Positions 1-11,829 of a DNA stretch of 64,000 nt are shown piece by piece. The notes under the pieces are model-generated. The model did no database searches. It had not been told where the DNA came from and saw only the letters and a list, made by a program, of their open reading frames with translations. Both the position numbers and the translations under genes were made by a program. The DNA is from Spirodela intermedia (taxonomy: Eukaryota; Streptophyta; Magnoliopsida; Alismatales; Araceae), in contig LR746281.1 of the NCBI GenBank assembly GCA_902729315.2, forward strand, positions 1,059,001-1,123,000. The letters are read 5' to 3'. The stretch's first letter is position 1. Every line of letters begins with the position of its first letter.

Positions 1-928
1 TTTACTCCGAAACCACACTTATCGGTAAATACTCGGAAGGAGAAAAATGAATGAAAACATTAAATCATAAGCTTATGAATGAAAAAGGTGTAACCAATAA
101 GTGATTAAAAAATCAAGGGATTGTTTTCCAGATTATGAAAAAAAAAATACCCAGCGTGGACACCCTCAACGCATTTTTATGGCTAGGATTCTTCACTATA
201 GGATACGTGTGTCAAAACCATCGTAGCAGCAGCTTTGGCGAATCATCTTGCGCGTGAAAGATAATTGAACAAAAACATAGAAGACAATAAAAGATCAAAA
301 CCTACGGAAAGATGATAAACTCAGATCTGCGAGCAGCACAGCAATGAGAAAAGAGATGCAGGAAAAAAAAGCAGACTCAATCGTCAAGAGTATCTTGAGC
401 CAATGACGACGAATAGCGAATCGCGTCGCCAGCATTATTCCCGCACCGCTTTTGATTCAAAAAACAAGTGCACACAAATGCGCGCTCTAGCCCCAATGTG
501 GCCACATTCCATCCGCCTAGAGCAGGAAACGGCACATTGTCAGGACGTCGACGCACCAGCCGTCTGACCAGACAATCGAATCACAAAACCTAGGTCTCAA
601 TAAAAACAAAGAAGAAACAGAAGGAGGATCTGCAAACACGGGGAAACCAAACATTTTCCTCCTCGACCTCTACGAGAGGAGCATAAGCATCGAGAAACGA
701 ACAACGACAGCGGCCCCCGGGGATCGGCACAGAGCGGAGATCTTGCTCGATCCATCTCAACCAACGAAGAAAACATCAAGAGAGAGCGGATGCAAACCTC
801 GGGGTGAAACCCTAGCTCGGAATCAACCTTGCCTGGAGGAGCAGCCCCCGCAGCGTCTCTTCGCTTCCTCGTCGCCCTGTCCAACCCCACGTATTGTCTT
901 CTCACCCCGCCTCGCTGTTTAAAAGGAG

Positions 929-951
929 GAGAGAGAGAGAGAGAGAGAGAG
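929..951 (+). repeat. (GA)n microsatellite
   Basis: Uninterrupted GA dinucleotide run of about 11 units. It faces a CT run at 1092-1114 on the same strand, so the two could pair as a hairpin about 140 bases apart. GA/CT tracts near plant promoters and leaders can be bound by BPC/GAGA-binding proteins; that role here is inference. Confidence 0.9.
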
Positions 952-1091
952 GTGGGGGAGGTTTTCTCGGAAATGAAATGGAAATCTGGGGCAAATGAAT
1001 TTCTCCTTCCTTCCAAATGAAACGCAAGGCGGGGGAGACGCGATCTGGGCCGTCCGTTTCAATTATGCGGACCGTCCCCCCCCCTTCCTCC

Positions 1092-1114
1092 CTCTCTCTC
1101 TCTCTCTCTCTCTC
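1092..1114 (+). repeat. (CT)n microsatellite
   Basis: CT dinucleotide run of about 11 units, directly after a run of C. It is the complement of the GA run at 929-951. Confidence 0.9.
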
Positions 1115-1130
1115 GTGTGGACAACTCGGC

Positions 1131-1660
1131 AATTATGTGAAAATTAATATCCATATATAAAAAGAAGAATTAAAAGATAATATCATAGAAAAAGTTCTTT
1201 ACGATTTTTTTAGAATACTTTCCCTAATATTTTTTTAGGTTATCTAATAATTAAAAAACTAAGGAATGTTTCAAAATCCTCTGATATTTTTATAAAAAGC
1301 CATCTAATTTTTAAACAAGAACCAATAAGAAACTTTTAATAAGTTCTCTAATATATATATATTTAAATCTAATAATTTAAAATATGCTATATATTTTTAT
1401 AAAAATCATTAAGAAATTTTTAAAAAAATCTCTGTGAAAATTTATTTTAAAATAGAAATTTTATTTATAAAAAAACTAAAATATTAATTCCATAAAAGGT
1501 AAAAAAAAAATTTAAAAAAATTAAGATACTAGCCTTACGTTCCCTGATTTATTTCTTCTCTATTGGTAAATATCTCCGATTAAAATCCCATCTCCGGAAT
1601 TTTTAAGTACGTAGAATCCATTTTTAGGAAATTTGTACTCCTGATCTTTAGCGCATATTT
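1131..1660. other. AT-rich intergenic spacer
   Basis: Strongly AT-rich, with many short A and T runs and no open frame, repeat or gene resemblance that I can see. It separates the putative leftward leader from the J-domain gene promoter. Confidence 0.6.
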
Positions 1661-1667
1661 ATCGGGT

Positions 1668-1737
1668 TCGGCCCATTTTCCCCTGGTTTAAAGGGAAGGC
1701 CCGAAATAAAATTCTGGCCCGGCCCAAATCGAAAATG
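1668..1737 (+). promoter_or_regulatory. Promoter-proximal site II-type GGCCCA motifs of the J-domain gene
   Basis: GGCCCA occurs at 1670 and again at 1731, with further GGCCC at 1727 and nearby. Such motifs (site II, TCP-factor binding) are common close upstream of plant housekeeping and organelle-protein genes. They lie about 190-260 bases upstream of the J-domain start codon. Position and motif are seen directly; function is inferred. Confidence 0.4.
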
Positions 1738-1870
1738 GTCCAGGCTCTATTTGTGTGGCCCCTAAGACGCCCGGCCCGTTTATTGGCTCCTTCACAAATC
1801 CCTAACGGGTAACGGCTTTCATCCCCTCTGTTATTGTTGTCTTCTTCCTCTCTTCGCTCCCTCTGTGGAG

Positions 1871-1918
1871 ATGTCCCCATCGTCCAGCTTCCTCTCCCCC
1901 GCGAAGATCGCGTCGTAG
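1871..1918 (+). other. Upstream ORF of 15 codons in the J-domain gene leader
   Basis: An ATG at 1871 opens a 15-codon frame that closes at TAG 1916-1918, ten bases before the main ATG at 1928. If the transcript starts upstream of it, this uORF would precede the main frame and could reduce its translation. No transcript evidence is available. Confidence 0.35.
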
Positions 1919-1927
1919 GAAGGACCG

Positions 1928-4900
1928 ATGATCCGCCGGCGAACTTCGTGTTCCCTATCTTCGAGCACGTCCACCGCCCTTTTTCACAGCACTGCGGCGC
2001 TGGACCGCCGGCGGGGGAACCAGTGGAACCCTGTGAGACTCGCTGAGTACTTCGTGCCATTTCGTAATGTAGCCTCCTCTAGTATTATTTGGTTCTTGTG
2101 TTCTTGGTGATTCGTAGATCGTGTGAAGTAATCTGGTTTGGTTAGGGGCGTCTTATAAATAGGTGCAGAATTGAACAAACTGTGATGAAGTTTTTTATGC
2201 TTTTTTTTGCTCTCATATGGCATCCTTTTCTTCATTGCCCTTTTTTCTGGAAGGTGCTCGTTTTGTTCATCACTCGTCACCCTGATGTTGTCTTATTCTC
2301 ATGTCAAACGTCGTCGCCCAGAGTTATGTTATTAATTAAATTTATTTTTTGGTATGTCACTCTATTTGTGTATGTCATATAGTACCGATAGAAGTAGTCA
2401 ACTTGAACTGTTTTATGTTTTTTCTTGCTTTAAATTTAATTTCTTGATTCTTCGGCAGGTAAAAGTCACTAAGACAACAAAACCTGATTACGGTTTGCTA
2501 GACAACTCATAAAGGAAATTTAGCTCGTAGGATTCATCTTCATTGCGGACGAAAACCACCATGATCGTTTCTCCTTCAAGATGGCTGCCTTGTATGCTCT
2601 ACTTAGTTTACTATAATCGTAGCTGAAAATTGCTGATATAAAAGTTTGTCATCATAGTGACTTAGTGATGGCAGTCCTCAATTTGTCCACAACATTCTAT
2701 ATAAAAAATACTCCAGTCCTTTTTTTAAAAGTTCTAGGTACAACAATTTGGCTCAATTCATTCTCTAAACTGCGAAGCATGATTCAGAGACTGACATGTC
2801 TATTGTGACCCCCCAGACTCATGCCCAAATTTTCTCAATATGTTTTCTTGCCTTATGCTATTTCTTGATTGACCTTGTGTCTTTGCTGATTTATTCTGCA
2901 GAGATTCAACATCTACACAAAGAGATTGAGAAGGATGGAAGCGAAACAGACATTGTTACGTAATGTTAGCAAGTATGCAGAGTATCTTTTTCAGGTTATT
3001 TCTGTTCCTGTGGCTAAGTAGCTCGTTAGAAATAATTTTAAAATACTTTTTCTTTAATGAGATGGAATAAGCTTGCACCCTTTTTGTGGTGCTCCATCCA
3101 CCAAGGTTTTTGGTTCATTTCACTCCTCTTTCTTTCACAGCCTTTGTCTAAATCGCGATTTACTTATTTTTTCCAAAATAGACATTGATTTTATATTCTT
3201 TGTGCCATTTATTGCCTCAACACTGTGATCATTCATGATATTTCATCTCGAAAACGTTTTCAGATATGTTACAAGGGAGAACACGTTCGGATGAGTTTTC
3301 TGCTTGATTTTTCTTTCTGAAATGGAACTTACTCAACATTCAAGTGGATTCAGCCATTTTCCTCTTCTTTTCATCAAAAGTTGTGGATGGAGCATGTGCA
3401 TACTCTTCAGTTCATTTGCTGCATAGCAGTGTTTCATGCTCCTATTTGGGGGAAAAGGCAAAACAATGATATGAGTCTCTGATATAGTAGAGATGCACAA
3501 ATTGGACGAGTAAATAATGGCCCGTAATTCCTTGGTCACAACTCCGTAAATAATGGCCCTAATTGGACGAGTAAACCCCTGGTGGAATTTTTGTGTTACA
3601 CCCATTTGTCTTATCTTTTAATGTATCTAATTATGAAATCCTCTTCCTTAGGCTTTGGAAAGTCAACGCCCTGATGCAACCTTCTAGGTTGCCTGCCACT
3701 TGAGAGAGAGGATGAAGGGAGAACAGAAGAGAGAAGTTGAGAACCTCTGAAACTCAAAAGCTCACCAAAAGGAACTGGATTTCTCATAGGAAGAACCATG
3801 AATTCCCAATATTCCATAACTCTTTTCTTCTCAAACTCCAGGGTATTCAGTAGAGTTAACGAATATCAAACTTGCAAGAGTAGAAGCTCTGAAATACGCA
3901 ATTATCTCAATTAGCAAACCCTCGCTGGGTTCACTGCTAACAACAAAACATTCCAAATTGGTTGCATTTGACTTTGGCAACTACCAGTATGTTGAGTCTC
4001 TTGCCACACTTTGCCTTTTGTTCACACCTTTACAAATCCCATCACTCGAGCCTTCCAGCCTCAATGCGGCCTGCATTACATCTGTATATCATTAATGGCA
4101 TAAACATGTTTTCTGATACAAAACATGATGTAAGATGCACACAAAGAGATGAGGGTATTTGTATGTTTGTCACTTGTTTAATACTTCAATTTCTTAGGCA
4201 ATTGAGCTGCGTGAGGCATTTCAAACTTTTCTTAGGCAATGTATTTGATGTTTGATCTTCTCCTGTGCAATTGCTTCGAATCAATCCTTGAGGGGTAAGG
4301 GGTAGCCTGAATGCAGCACCCCCCCCCCAACCCCCAACCCCCCTCTTCGCATAATTGTGTTCTATTGTTCTATTATAAGGTAAAGAAAAGTGTATGATGT
4401 ACTAATCTACTAATCTGTCTGATAGTAAGAATCTAGCTTCGGTTCAACTTTTCTTTATTCAGGCACTTCTCGTGGTTTGTTTCAGGGAACTGAACTTCAA
4501 TTATATAATAAGATTTATCCGCTGAGGATTGCTGTATTATGCTTCCCGTGCCACAGTTGTGCATTCTCTCTTTTTCTCAATGATCATGTGGCGCTACCCA
4601 CTTTCCGGAAAAACATTATAATGCTCTTTTATTCATGAACCTTGGATTAGCCTTGCTCAGCTCTCACCTTTGGATTGCTCGTTTCAACATTCTAATGTGA
4701 TACCTGTACCTCGTATAGGTTTTTTTAAGAGCTCACAGAACATCTGCACTTCCCTCCCCTTATTTTCTTTCTTGAATGACAGTGGTACCATCCACTTTCA
4801 AAAAATGAAAAGTAGTTAGTTTACACTTTGCCCTAGATAGAATAATCTGGATCGTTATCTTTCAATCAACTAAACTAGTATAAACTTTGAATAGATATAG

Positions 4901-6912
4901 CTTGTAAGAGATAACAACATTATTCAAGGAGCAAATTTTCCGAATGATTTCTGATTAAATAACTGTCTTTATGGTGTCTTTGTTAGTGACTTCTTGAACT
5001 ACGCCCTTTGGCAGTTTTAAATCGCTTATTTTTACCTGTCAGAACATATTGTCATTCTCTGCCTAAAAGAGTCCCTCTGTTTCTCCTACGAATTGACTGC
5101 AGAGCTGGAAGTATGATGATGATCGAGGTGCTTCAACTAATTCATCATGGTACGAACAAGAATATTGGGCAAGATTCGCTAAAACGAATGGTTCTGGTCC
5201 TCAGAAATCTCAGTGGGATACCTATAGGAACCGAAGTAAGAAGTGTTTATTTTCCGTCATTTTTTTAAGAGCGAATTGACCAGTGACATATAGAAAAAAT
5301 GTCTAGATAAGATCGGTTTCTAGTCTGCTTCTGGTCCAGTGCTATTGTAATATCTCCAGTTCATGCTGCATATAGATCTCTGATTCTGATATGCCTGAAG
5401 TGCAAGTTAGTTGTCAGAAAAATAAGCTAAATGAATAAAAAACAAATAAAAGTGTAGCCTCCCTGACATTCCATAACAAATATCTAAATCCCTGATTTCA
5501 TCAGAAAAAATCAAGTGAAAAGCAATGACAGAAACTGGATGAAAGTGTTGTATTGGAAACTTTTCACATTTTAGGTACTTTCATCTTGTCTAAGCATAAA
5601 TTTTATGAACCTTGGTTAGGGAAGGGACGTTTTCAGTTCTGCTTCAGCGATGATGAAGAAATCAAAACTGAATTTCGGTCATCGTTTGGAGCAAGGCAGG
5701 GGTTTTACTGGTCTTTCAGCGATAAAGAGAACGTCCACTGCGGTTATTCATCAGGGTATGAGAATCGGAGAGATTCATCATACTGGAGATACAAGTCTGA
5801 ACAAGACGAAGATGATACTTCTCCAGAAGTGAACTTAGCTTCTGAGCGACTAGCGCTTGGACTGAGTGCTTCAGGTCCTTTAAACCTTGCAGAAGTTAAA
5901 GAAGCGTAAGCTTTCTCTTTCTCTTACTTTGAGCTCTTTGTTTCAAGATTGCCTTTTGCATTCTGTTGACTCATGCACCTGTATGAAAATTATGAACACC
6001 ATTTTCCTTTCAGATTTCGTGCCTGTGCTTTAAGATGGCATCCTGATCGCCACCATGGTTCTTCAAAGGTACTTTGGTTTCTTTGATCTGTTTTTTTTCA
6101 TTTAGATAATACCAACGTATAATCAATCAGCTCTCAAGAAGACCCTTTCTACGGTAGTACCACATTTTTGCTCTATGACGGTGTGGTGAGTCCGAGGATT
6201 ACAACATCTTTAAAGTCAAGGAAGAAAGTCTTTCCTCAGTTATGCAGAAATTTCTGCCCTCTCTGCTGCACAGCTGAGATAGCTAAAGATCCAGTTTGCA
6301 TTAGGGCATCACACCACAAAGTTGTCTAGTTTTAGCTATAGAATTTTTTTTTGGCTTAAAGGTCCAGTAGCTACGAGTTGAGCAAGATATTGACCCCAGA
6401 TTCTACTGTATAGTGTCAGATAATATTCAAGTTTGAAAGTTGCCGGAAGCCTTCCCAGCATATTCATTCCTATCTTTTGACTATTGAAGCATTCAGTCCC
6501 AAATGATCACTTGGTTAAAAACCCGTTTCGATCATCTTAGTAAAATCTCAATAAGATGTATCTGAAATAGTGATTCAATGTGATGAAGCCATTGTAATCA
6601 AATCTAACAATAAGGATTACTAGTTATTTTGGGCATGTGCCTGCTATGATTTATAAGGTGACGGTGTTATGAAATGAATTCTAACCGACCAACCCTTTTA
6701 CCTTCCACACCCTCCTGCCTCCTGACACTCAAAGATGGCTCTTGGACAGAATGCAACCCCCCCACTCCAAAAATAAAATAAAAATTCTGGGAACCAATTG
6801 TACTTCCATGTCATCCAGTGTTTTTTAACTTTGGCAGGTTGAAGCAGAGGAAAGGTTCAAGAGTTGCCTTGCTGCATATCAATCCTTGAGTGAAAAGCTA
6901 GCTGCAGGCTAA
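1928..6912 (+). CDS. J-domain (DnaJ-like) protein, probably organellar, six exons
   Basis: Exons read as 1928-2032, 2902-2994, 5103-5235, 5620-5905, 6014-6068 and 6838-6912; all introns are GT-AG, phases agree, and the sum is 747 nt (248 residues). The C-terminal ~60 residues form a J domain with the HPD motif at about 215-217 (context RWHPDRHH), so the likely role is as an Hsp70 co-chaperone. It follows the plant pattern LALGLSASGPL...VKEAFRACALRWHPD seen in C-terminal-J-domain proteins. The N-terminus is rich in Arg, Ser and Thr without early acidic residues (MIRRRTSCSLSSSTST), which suggests a mitochondrial or plastid transit peptide. The middle is rich in Trp, Tyr and charged residues (e.g. 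SSWYEQEYWARF). No Zn-finger or G/F region is present. Intron 2 is long (about 2.1 kb). Start chosen as the ATG giving the in-phase transit-like exon; a short uORF precedes it. Confidence 0.85.
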
Positions 6913-7992
6913 AGTGAGCATCCTGTATTTTTTAATTAATCTACTTCCATGTCTCAGATGCGATTTGAGCTAAATCCTTACGATGCCTTTGGCAAGTAGA
7001 CCACAATATCCATGGATAGATGCGGTGTACCTATCAATAGATGCCTGAAAAACCTCCTCTCAAGGATGTCATCCATGCAAAGCATTCCCCTCCTGATGGG
7101 CTTCCATCCCAAATTTGGAAGGTATTCACAGACCCACCTTGTTTAATGTTGGCTTTCTGGATCATCCAAGTTTTGTCAGTTCTTCCGTTGAATAAATCAT
7201 CCAATACATGACGGATTCGAATGTTGTGTTGAACACGTGGTTTTTGAACCTTTTCTGAGGCTGGCCAGCCTTCTATTTGACTACTTTTTATATTCTTCAT
7301 TATCTATTCCCGTTACCTTAAAACAGATCATGGCTGATTCTGCTCAAAATTCTGTAGAAAAATAGCACAAATTTAGAGAAAATATTTGTCCTCCCGTTGA
7401 GTTGATTGGAAGGATAATTTAGCCTTACCTATGTAACCAATGGATTTCAATCAGGGCCCAGAAGCCCAGATGTATATCCGCTCTCCACCATTCTTTAGAC
7501 TGAACAAGAGTGATCACAGATGACCAATTGGATGCGAACAATGGTAGGTCTATGAACCAGGCAAGGACTCAGGAGGAGCTGTTGGAGTGAACCCCTTTAT
7601 GCAGGAAATATCTAGCGGATTAAAAAAGCCCATAGAATGCAGTAAAAACTTTATAAATATCCCCTCGAATATTGGGCCTCGCCCATGAAAGCCCTGCTAT
7701 TGGGAAGCAGAGTGATCAGACACCAAAATCTCACAGATCATCTTCATCATTCTAAGACAGCAGCTATCTGATCAGAGCTACGCTGAATACAAGTCAGCAC
7801 TATTTTAGTCCAGTTTATTGATTATGCTCCTGGCTTCATTTCAAGCACATTATTTCTTTTAACTAATCAATAGAATCTCAAGAGATTTGCATAGCCTTGA
7901 TTTAATTTTTTTTTCCCTTGAGAAATTCAACAACTGTAGCCACAGGAGCTTCTAGTTGCTCCTATCTCGAGGCTCATACATCTGTTCATGTG
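6913..7992. other. Convergent 3' intergenic region
   Basis: Lies between the stops of two converging genes. The open frame at 7300-7034 has no resemblance to a known family. Otherwise it appears to hold only 3' UTR and spacer sequence. Confidence 0.5.
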
Positions 7993-9445
7993 TCATCTCC
8001 TGTTGGGTCTATCGGCACATACATGGATGAAGATGGTATCTTTGTACCCCCGGGTTATTCTGATCTTATTGTCGATATATCTGAAACAAGTAAATGATGA
8101 ATTAAATCAGAGTATTAAAAATAAATGCACATTATTGGCTTCGGAGTAGGGGTGAGCAATGCTTACAGCAGTTGCATGCTGTAGCTTCTTTTAACATCCA
8201 GGAGAAATCTTACGGAGCCAACCATGATTGCCCCATCACTCATCGTGATATCATATGAGTCGTCAGATTTTCTGCTGAGATTCAATTAAAAAAGGAAAAA
8301 AAAAGTGTAAGATTCTGTCACCACTCTCTGATAGAAGCTCCATTATTTTCCCAAAAATTCCATTCTCTAATTCTTCCCACCGAACCCAACAGATATGGCT
8401 CCAAGTCCTCAGGAAGACTCACACAAGGCTGCCGTATGTGCAGAGCTTGAAGCCGGGAAAGATGTCAACCAAATTCTCCACTCTTCCACTTCCCCTGAAG
8501 ATCTGAGATGAGGTAACCCTCGTCATGATGACTAAATAAAGCAGTAGGCAGCACCTGGCCACATTGGTCAACCCCCGGAATGGAGTAATAGAGGTGGATT
8601 TGGAGGGCTCACCTGAAGACCTTTGAGACCTGCGGCGGCAGCCTCTGGCAGACTTTCCTCTATCATCTACAAGGTGAAATCACAAACCAGATTAGTCATT
8701 GAAAGGAAGATCAATCTCAAATCCAGATACAACTACGTTGGCTTCCTACTCCCAACTTTTTTTTAAAAAAAAAGCCAGTGAGAGGAAGGAAACATGGTGA
8801 TCAGTGCCAGGAAAGGGAAGAACCTGGGAAGCCCAAAGCAGCTGCCATTCACCTTCCAACAGTGCTTCCTCTTCTTCACTTGTTCTACGGCTACTGAGGG
8901 AGATGAGCTCATCCATGGCCTAATATCCACAAAGAACAGTCGCCACATGCTACAACGGGCAAGTGGAAAGAAAGAAAAGCATCTCAGCAGCTATCGATAT
9001 TACCTCTTTTACACCGTCACCAGTTGAAATCGCCGACAGTAGTCTCTGCCTGGGCTCCGTCCTCTTCTGCAGCACAAACGTGGTGCCCTGGGACATGAGG
9101 GAGAGATGAAGTCAACGCCACCGTTCTAACCCCAAACCCATCAAACTGAAGCAACGATGATGGTCAAACTGGTGCGCAGAGGAGTGAACCAGGACCGAGG
9201 AGGGGTTCTCAACACCTTGTTTCCTCTAGAGATGCGGATGTTCCCAGTCTGAGAGAGATAGGTGGTGTCAAGCCATCCCTTGGCTTCATCTCCAAGAAGC
9301 CGAAAAGGAACGGGGTATGGAACCTTAAATGGCAAAGCTTTGAAGCTAAAAGCTGCCCGGTCAAACCTGAAAAGGATGCGCACTCCATCCTTGATCGTCG
9401 CTTCTGCCTGCAATAAGAACAAAAAGATAGCTCTATCTATATATC

Positions 9446-9487
<42 letters not shown>

Positions 9488-10113
9488 ATTTCCCTTTTTA
9501 TCTAAATGCTTGCTGATGGAGGCCAGAGGAGAGGATCTGATTATACTGAAAAAGGGGCATACCTCTACTTTTAGCTCACCCACTGCATCTGAGAACCGCA
9601 CGATGTTAGATACTCTTGGATCGCCTGATCTCAGATAGACCTCCTGAAAGACTAGAAAGCCATCGAACCCCACGAATGTTCTCTGCAAGAAGTCAACTCC
9701 TTCAGTGAACACCATGCTTCTGATCATTCTAGTATTTTATACAGATTGCGCTCCCTCCGGTAATTCATATTTTATTAAGTTTGCTCCACCTTCAGACATC
9801 AAATTATCTTACTAGTTCTAAAGATTATTAGAGATGTCTATCTCATCATCTATCAGCTACGAATCCATCTTCGACGATCCTTTTTGAACTGCTTCCAGTG
9901 TTTCTCCACCTGATTCAAGCATGCCACCCAGCTCGGAGAGACCCAGGATGAGGGTTTGACCGAGGGTGAATCCTCCTTTATGTGGATATTTACCCTACGT
10001 AGATATACTTTTTTCAGACAAAAAAGGAAGATTATCTCCTCTTTTGCCATGAGTTCTATCAAGACATCTTCCCTGTCTATGTGTCAAATGGTGCAAAAAA
10101 ATCACAACAAAAC

Positions 10114-10150
<37 letters not shown>

Positions 10151-10894
10151 ATTCATGGATCAATGGGAGATGGTAGTGAGTTCAAGCAAGAACCTTACTT
10201 GAATAGGGGATGCCGTTCCAGGCCTAGTAGTGAATATAAGTTGCCAACGGCCCTCGATCAAGCTGGAGCTCGTCTACAACCAGCAATGGCAGCATAATGA
10301 TCACACATTTGCACAGAATTTCAAGACTTGTGGGGTAGAGTTCTTACTGATAACTCTCGATCAATATCTTAAACACGGCAGCGGCAAGGAATACCAAAAC
10401 AAATAAGGTTAAATCTGATAGAGAAAAACCATGGATGTTCTTCGTACATGCACAGATGATTTGGTGTACAGAACACAAACAGGCTCTGATTAATTCAGTT
10501 TATTAGATTTCTGATGAGCCTACTGCGCTTAGAATGTGCCAAAACCCCTCAACTTTTGTATGTCTCAATACCCCCGTGGAGGGAATGAAGGAGTGAATCT
10601 GGGAGGGAATGGTGGAGGTCAAGTGCCCAACAAATGTGTGGCTTGGAGAGTGGATCAGCAAACATTGCGGCTGTGGATGCCACAAGTCAACAGTTCATTG
10701 CCCAAACGGGAGAAGTCAACGATACCACTGTTAGAAGTGAAAAGGAGCAGGAAGAAAATGGCTCACAGGTTCTGGCACGCCTTTGACATGTTCCAGGTCC
10801 TTCACAGCTTGGTCAACTTCCTGTGAAGGCGGGAGCCACCAGACTGGTCATGCACCTCGAGCGACGAGGGCAGAAGAGCGGGTGAGAGAGAGGA

Positions 10895-10935
<41 letters not shown>

Positions 10936-11226
10936 TGCCTTGAGCTGCTGGGAGGTTGCAGAACGGCCCCGTCCCTGGACGCCAAGAAGCCCCTCGATGA
11001 GTCGGACCTCGAGATCGGTGAAGGCTAGCTCGCCCTCCCTCTCCGGCGCCCCCACCGCCGCAGAGCACGACAGAGGGAGAGGAAGGAGCCTCTTCCTAGG
11101 GCAGGAATGGCCGAATGACAGAGGAGGACGCCACCGTCTCCCGCAGCAAGGAGGAGCAGGCGGCGACGCAGCGTCGCCAGCGTATAGACCGACCGGCAGC
11201 CTCAATCTGGCCGCTCCCACCGCCAT
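7993..11226 (-). CDS. PAP12: Plastid lipid-associated protein / fibrillin with two PAP domains, PAP12 (FBN10) type
   Basis: Eleven exons on the minus strand: 11226-10939, 10820-10767, 10273-10199, 9682-9563, 9407-9216, 9087-9004, 8919-8824, 8666-8613, 8502-8423, 8274-8167, 8080-7993; total 1239 nt (412 residues), close to the size I recall for Arabidopsis PAP12. The first ~60 residues are a GC-rich chloroplast transit-like region starting MAVGAARLRLP. PAP domain 1 is complete: LIEGRWQLIFTTRPGTASP, RTFVGFDGF, VPYPVPFRLLGDEAKGW, GNIRISRGNKGTTFVLQK. A second, more diverged PAP unit follows: LLEGEWQLLWASQ to YIDNKIRITRGYKDTIF. Fibrillins act in plastoglobules and thylakoids in lipid and carotenoid handling; PAP12's exact role is not known to me. 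Every junction is phase-consistent. The intron 1 donor is GC, not GT. GA repeats lie in introns 1, 3 and 4. The ATG at 11226 is chosen because upstream in-frame codons include no ATG. Confidence 0.9.
9446..9482 (+). repeat. (GA)n microsatellite in a PAP12 intron
   Basis: About 18 GA units inside the intron between PAP12 exons 4 and 5. Confidence 0.9.
10116..10148 (+). repeat. (GA)n microsatellite in a PAP12 intron
   Basis: About 16 GA units inside the intron between PAP12 exons 3 and 4, about 50 bases from the exon 3 donor. Confidence 0.9.
10899..10934 (+). repeat. (GA)n microsatellite beside the PAP12 exon 1 donor
   Basis: About 16 GA units with one slip. On the gene strand this is a CT tract that begins within the first ~6 bases of the 118-base intron 1, directly next to the unusual GC donor. 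Confidence 0.9.
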
Positions 11227-11829
11227 TCCCGAGATTCTTCGGCCAACAGCGCCGCCGCCGCCGCCGCCGCTTCTCCGATGCGGCGATCGGAGATGCTTAT
11301 GCCGAATTCCGGCCACCGAGGGATTCCTTCCGGCGCCGCCGCCGCTGAATCTACCTCGCTCGATCAGGAGGATCAGGGGAAGGGACGATGGCGGGAGTGA
11401 GGAGGGCCAGTCGTTGGACGGGCCCCCACCAAAGCTTGGCGGCTGACTATCCTGCTGCCAGCTGGCACCCCAGCCTTCTGCCGCGGCAAACCCCTAACCC
11501 CCCCCCCCCCTTCTCTCTTCCGGGCCAGATAAGCTTCTCCAAGCCTCTCCCGCTATAAAATGGGGGGGACTCTATCCTCTATAAGACAGAAGGAAGGAGA
11601 CTTTCGTCTACAGGAAAAGGGAAGCTTCTGAGCGAGGAGTGCTTAGAAAGAGCTGAAGAGGCTACGATGCGACGAAAGCGAGAGAAGAGTTGGCGGTAGG
11701 TAGAGAGAGCTAGAAGCTGAGAAGATGAGAAGAGAGGTCGTGTTGGGTTCTTCTCCCTCCTATGTCCTTTCCTCACTACAAGATCTTAGTGAGTTCTTAA
11801 AGTGATGTAGAGGACTATTCAACATCTTA

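Larger units (their letters stand above)
1..1130 (-). other. Probable 5' transcribed region of a leftward gene lying outside the window
   Basis: No coding exon is identifiable here. Read on the minus strand, this stretch has the look of a plant 5' leader: long CT tracts, a CTAGGGTTT-type motif near 815, a GC-rich part (650-1080), then T-rich, intron-like sequence leftward to position 1. The open frame at 1016-597 is partly a translation of the CT repeat and shows no family resemblance. I infer that the promoter and leader of a neighbouring gene, divergent from the J-domain gene, are in this stretch. Confidence is limited because no exon of that gene is visible. Confidence 0.35.

Noticed and set aside
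597-1016. 139-codon minus-strand frame
   Set aside because: Partly translated CT repeat and GC-rich leader, with no ATG-dependent conserved domain; treated as 5' leader of a neighbouring gene.
7034-7300. 88-codon minus-strand frame between the two converging genes
   Set aside because: No family resemblance and no exon context; probably chance or 3' UTR.
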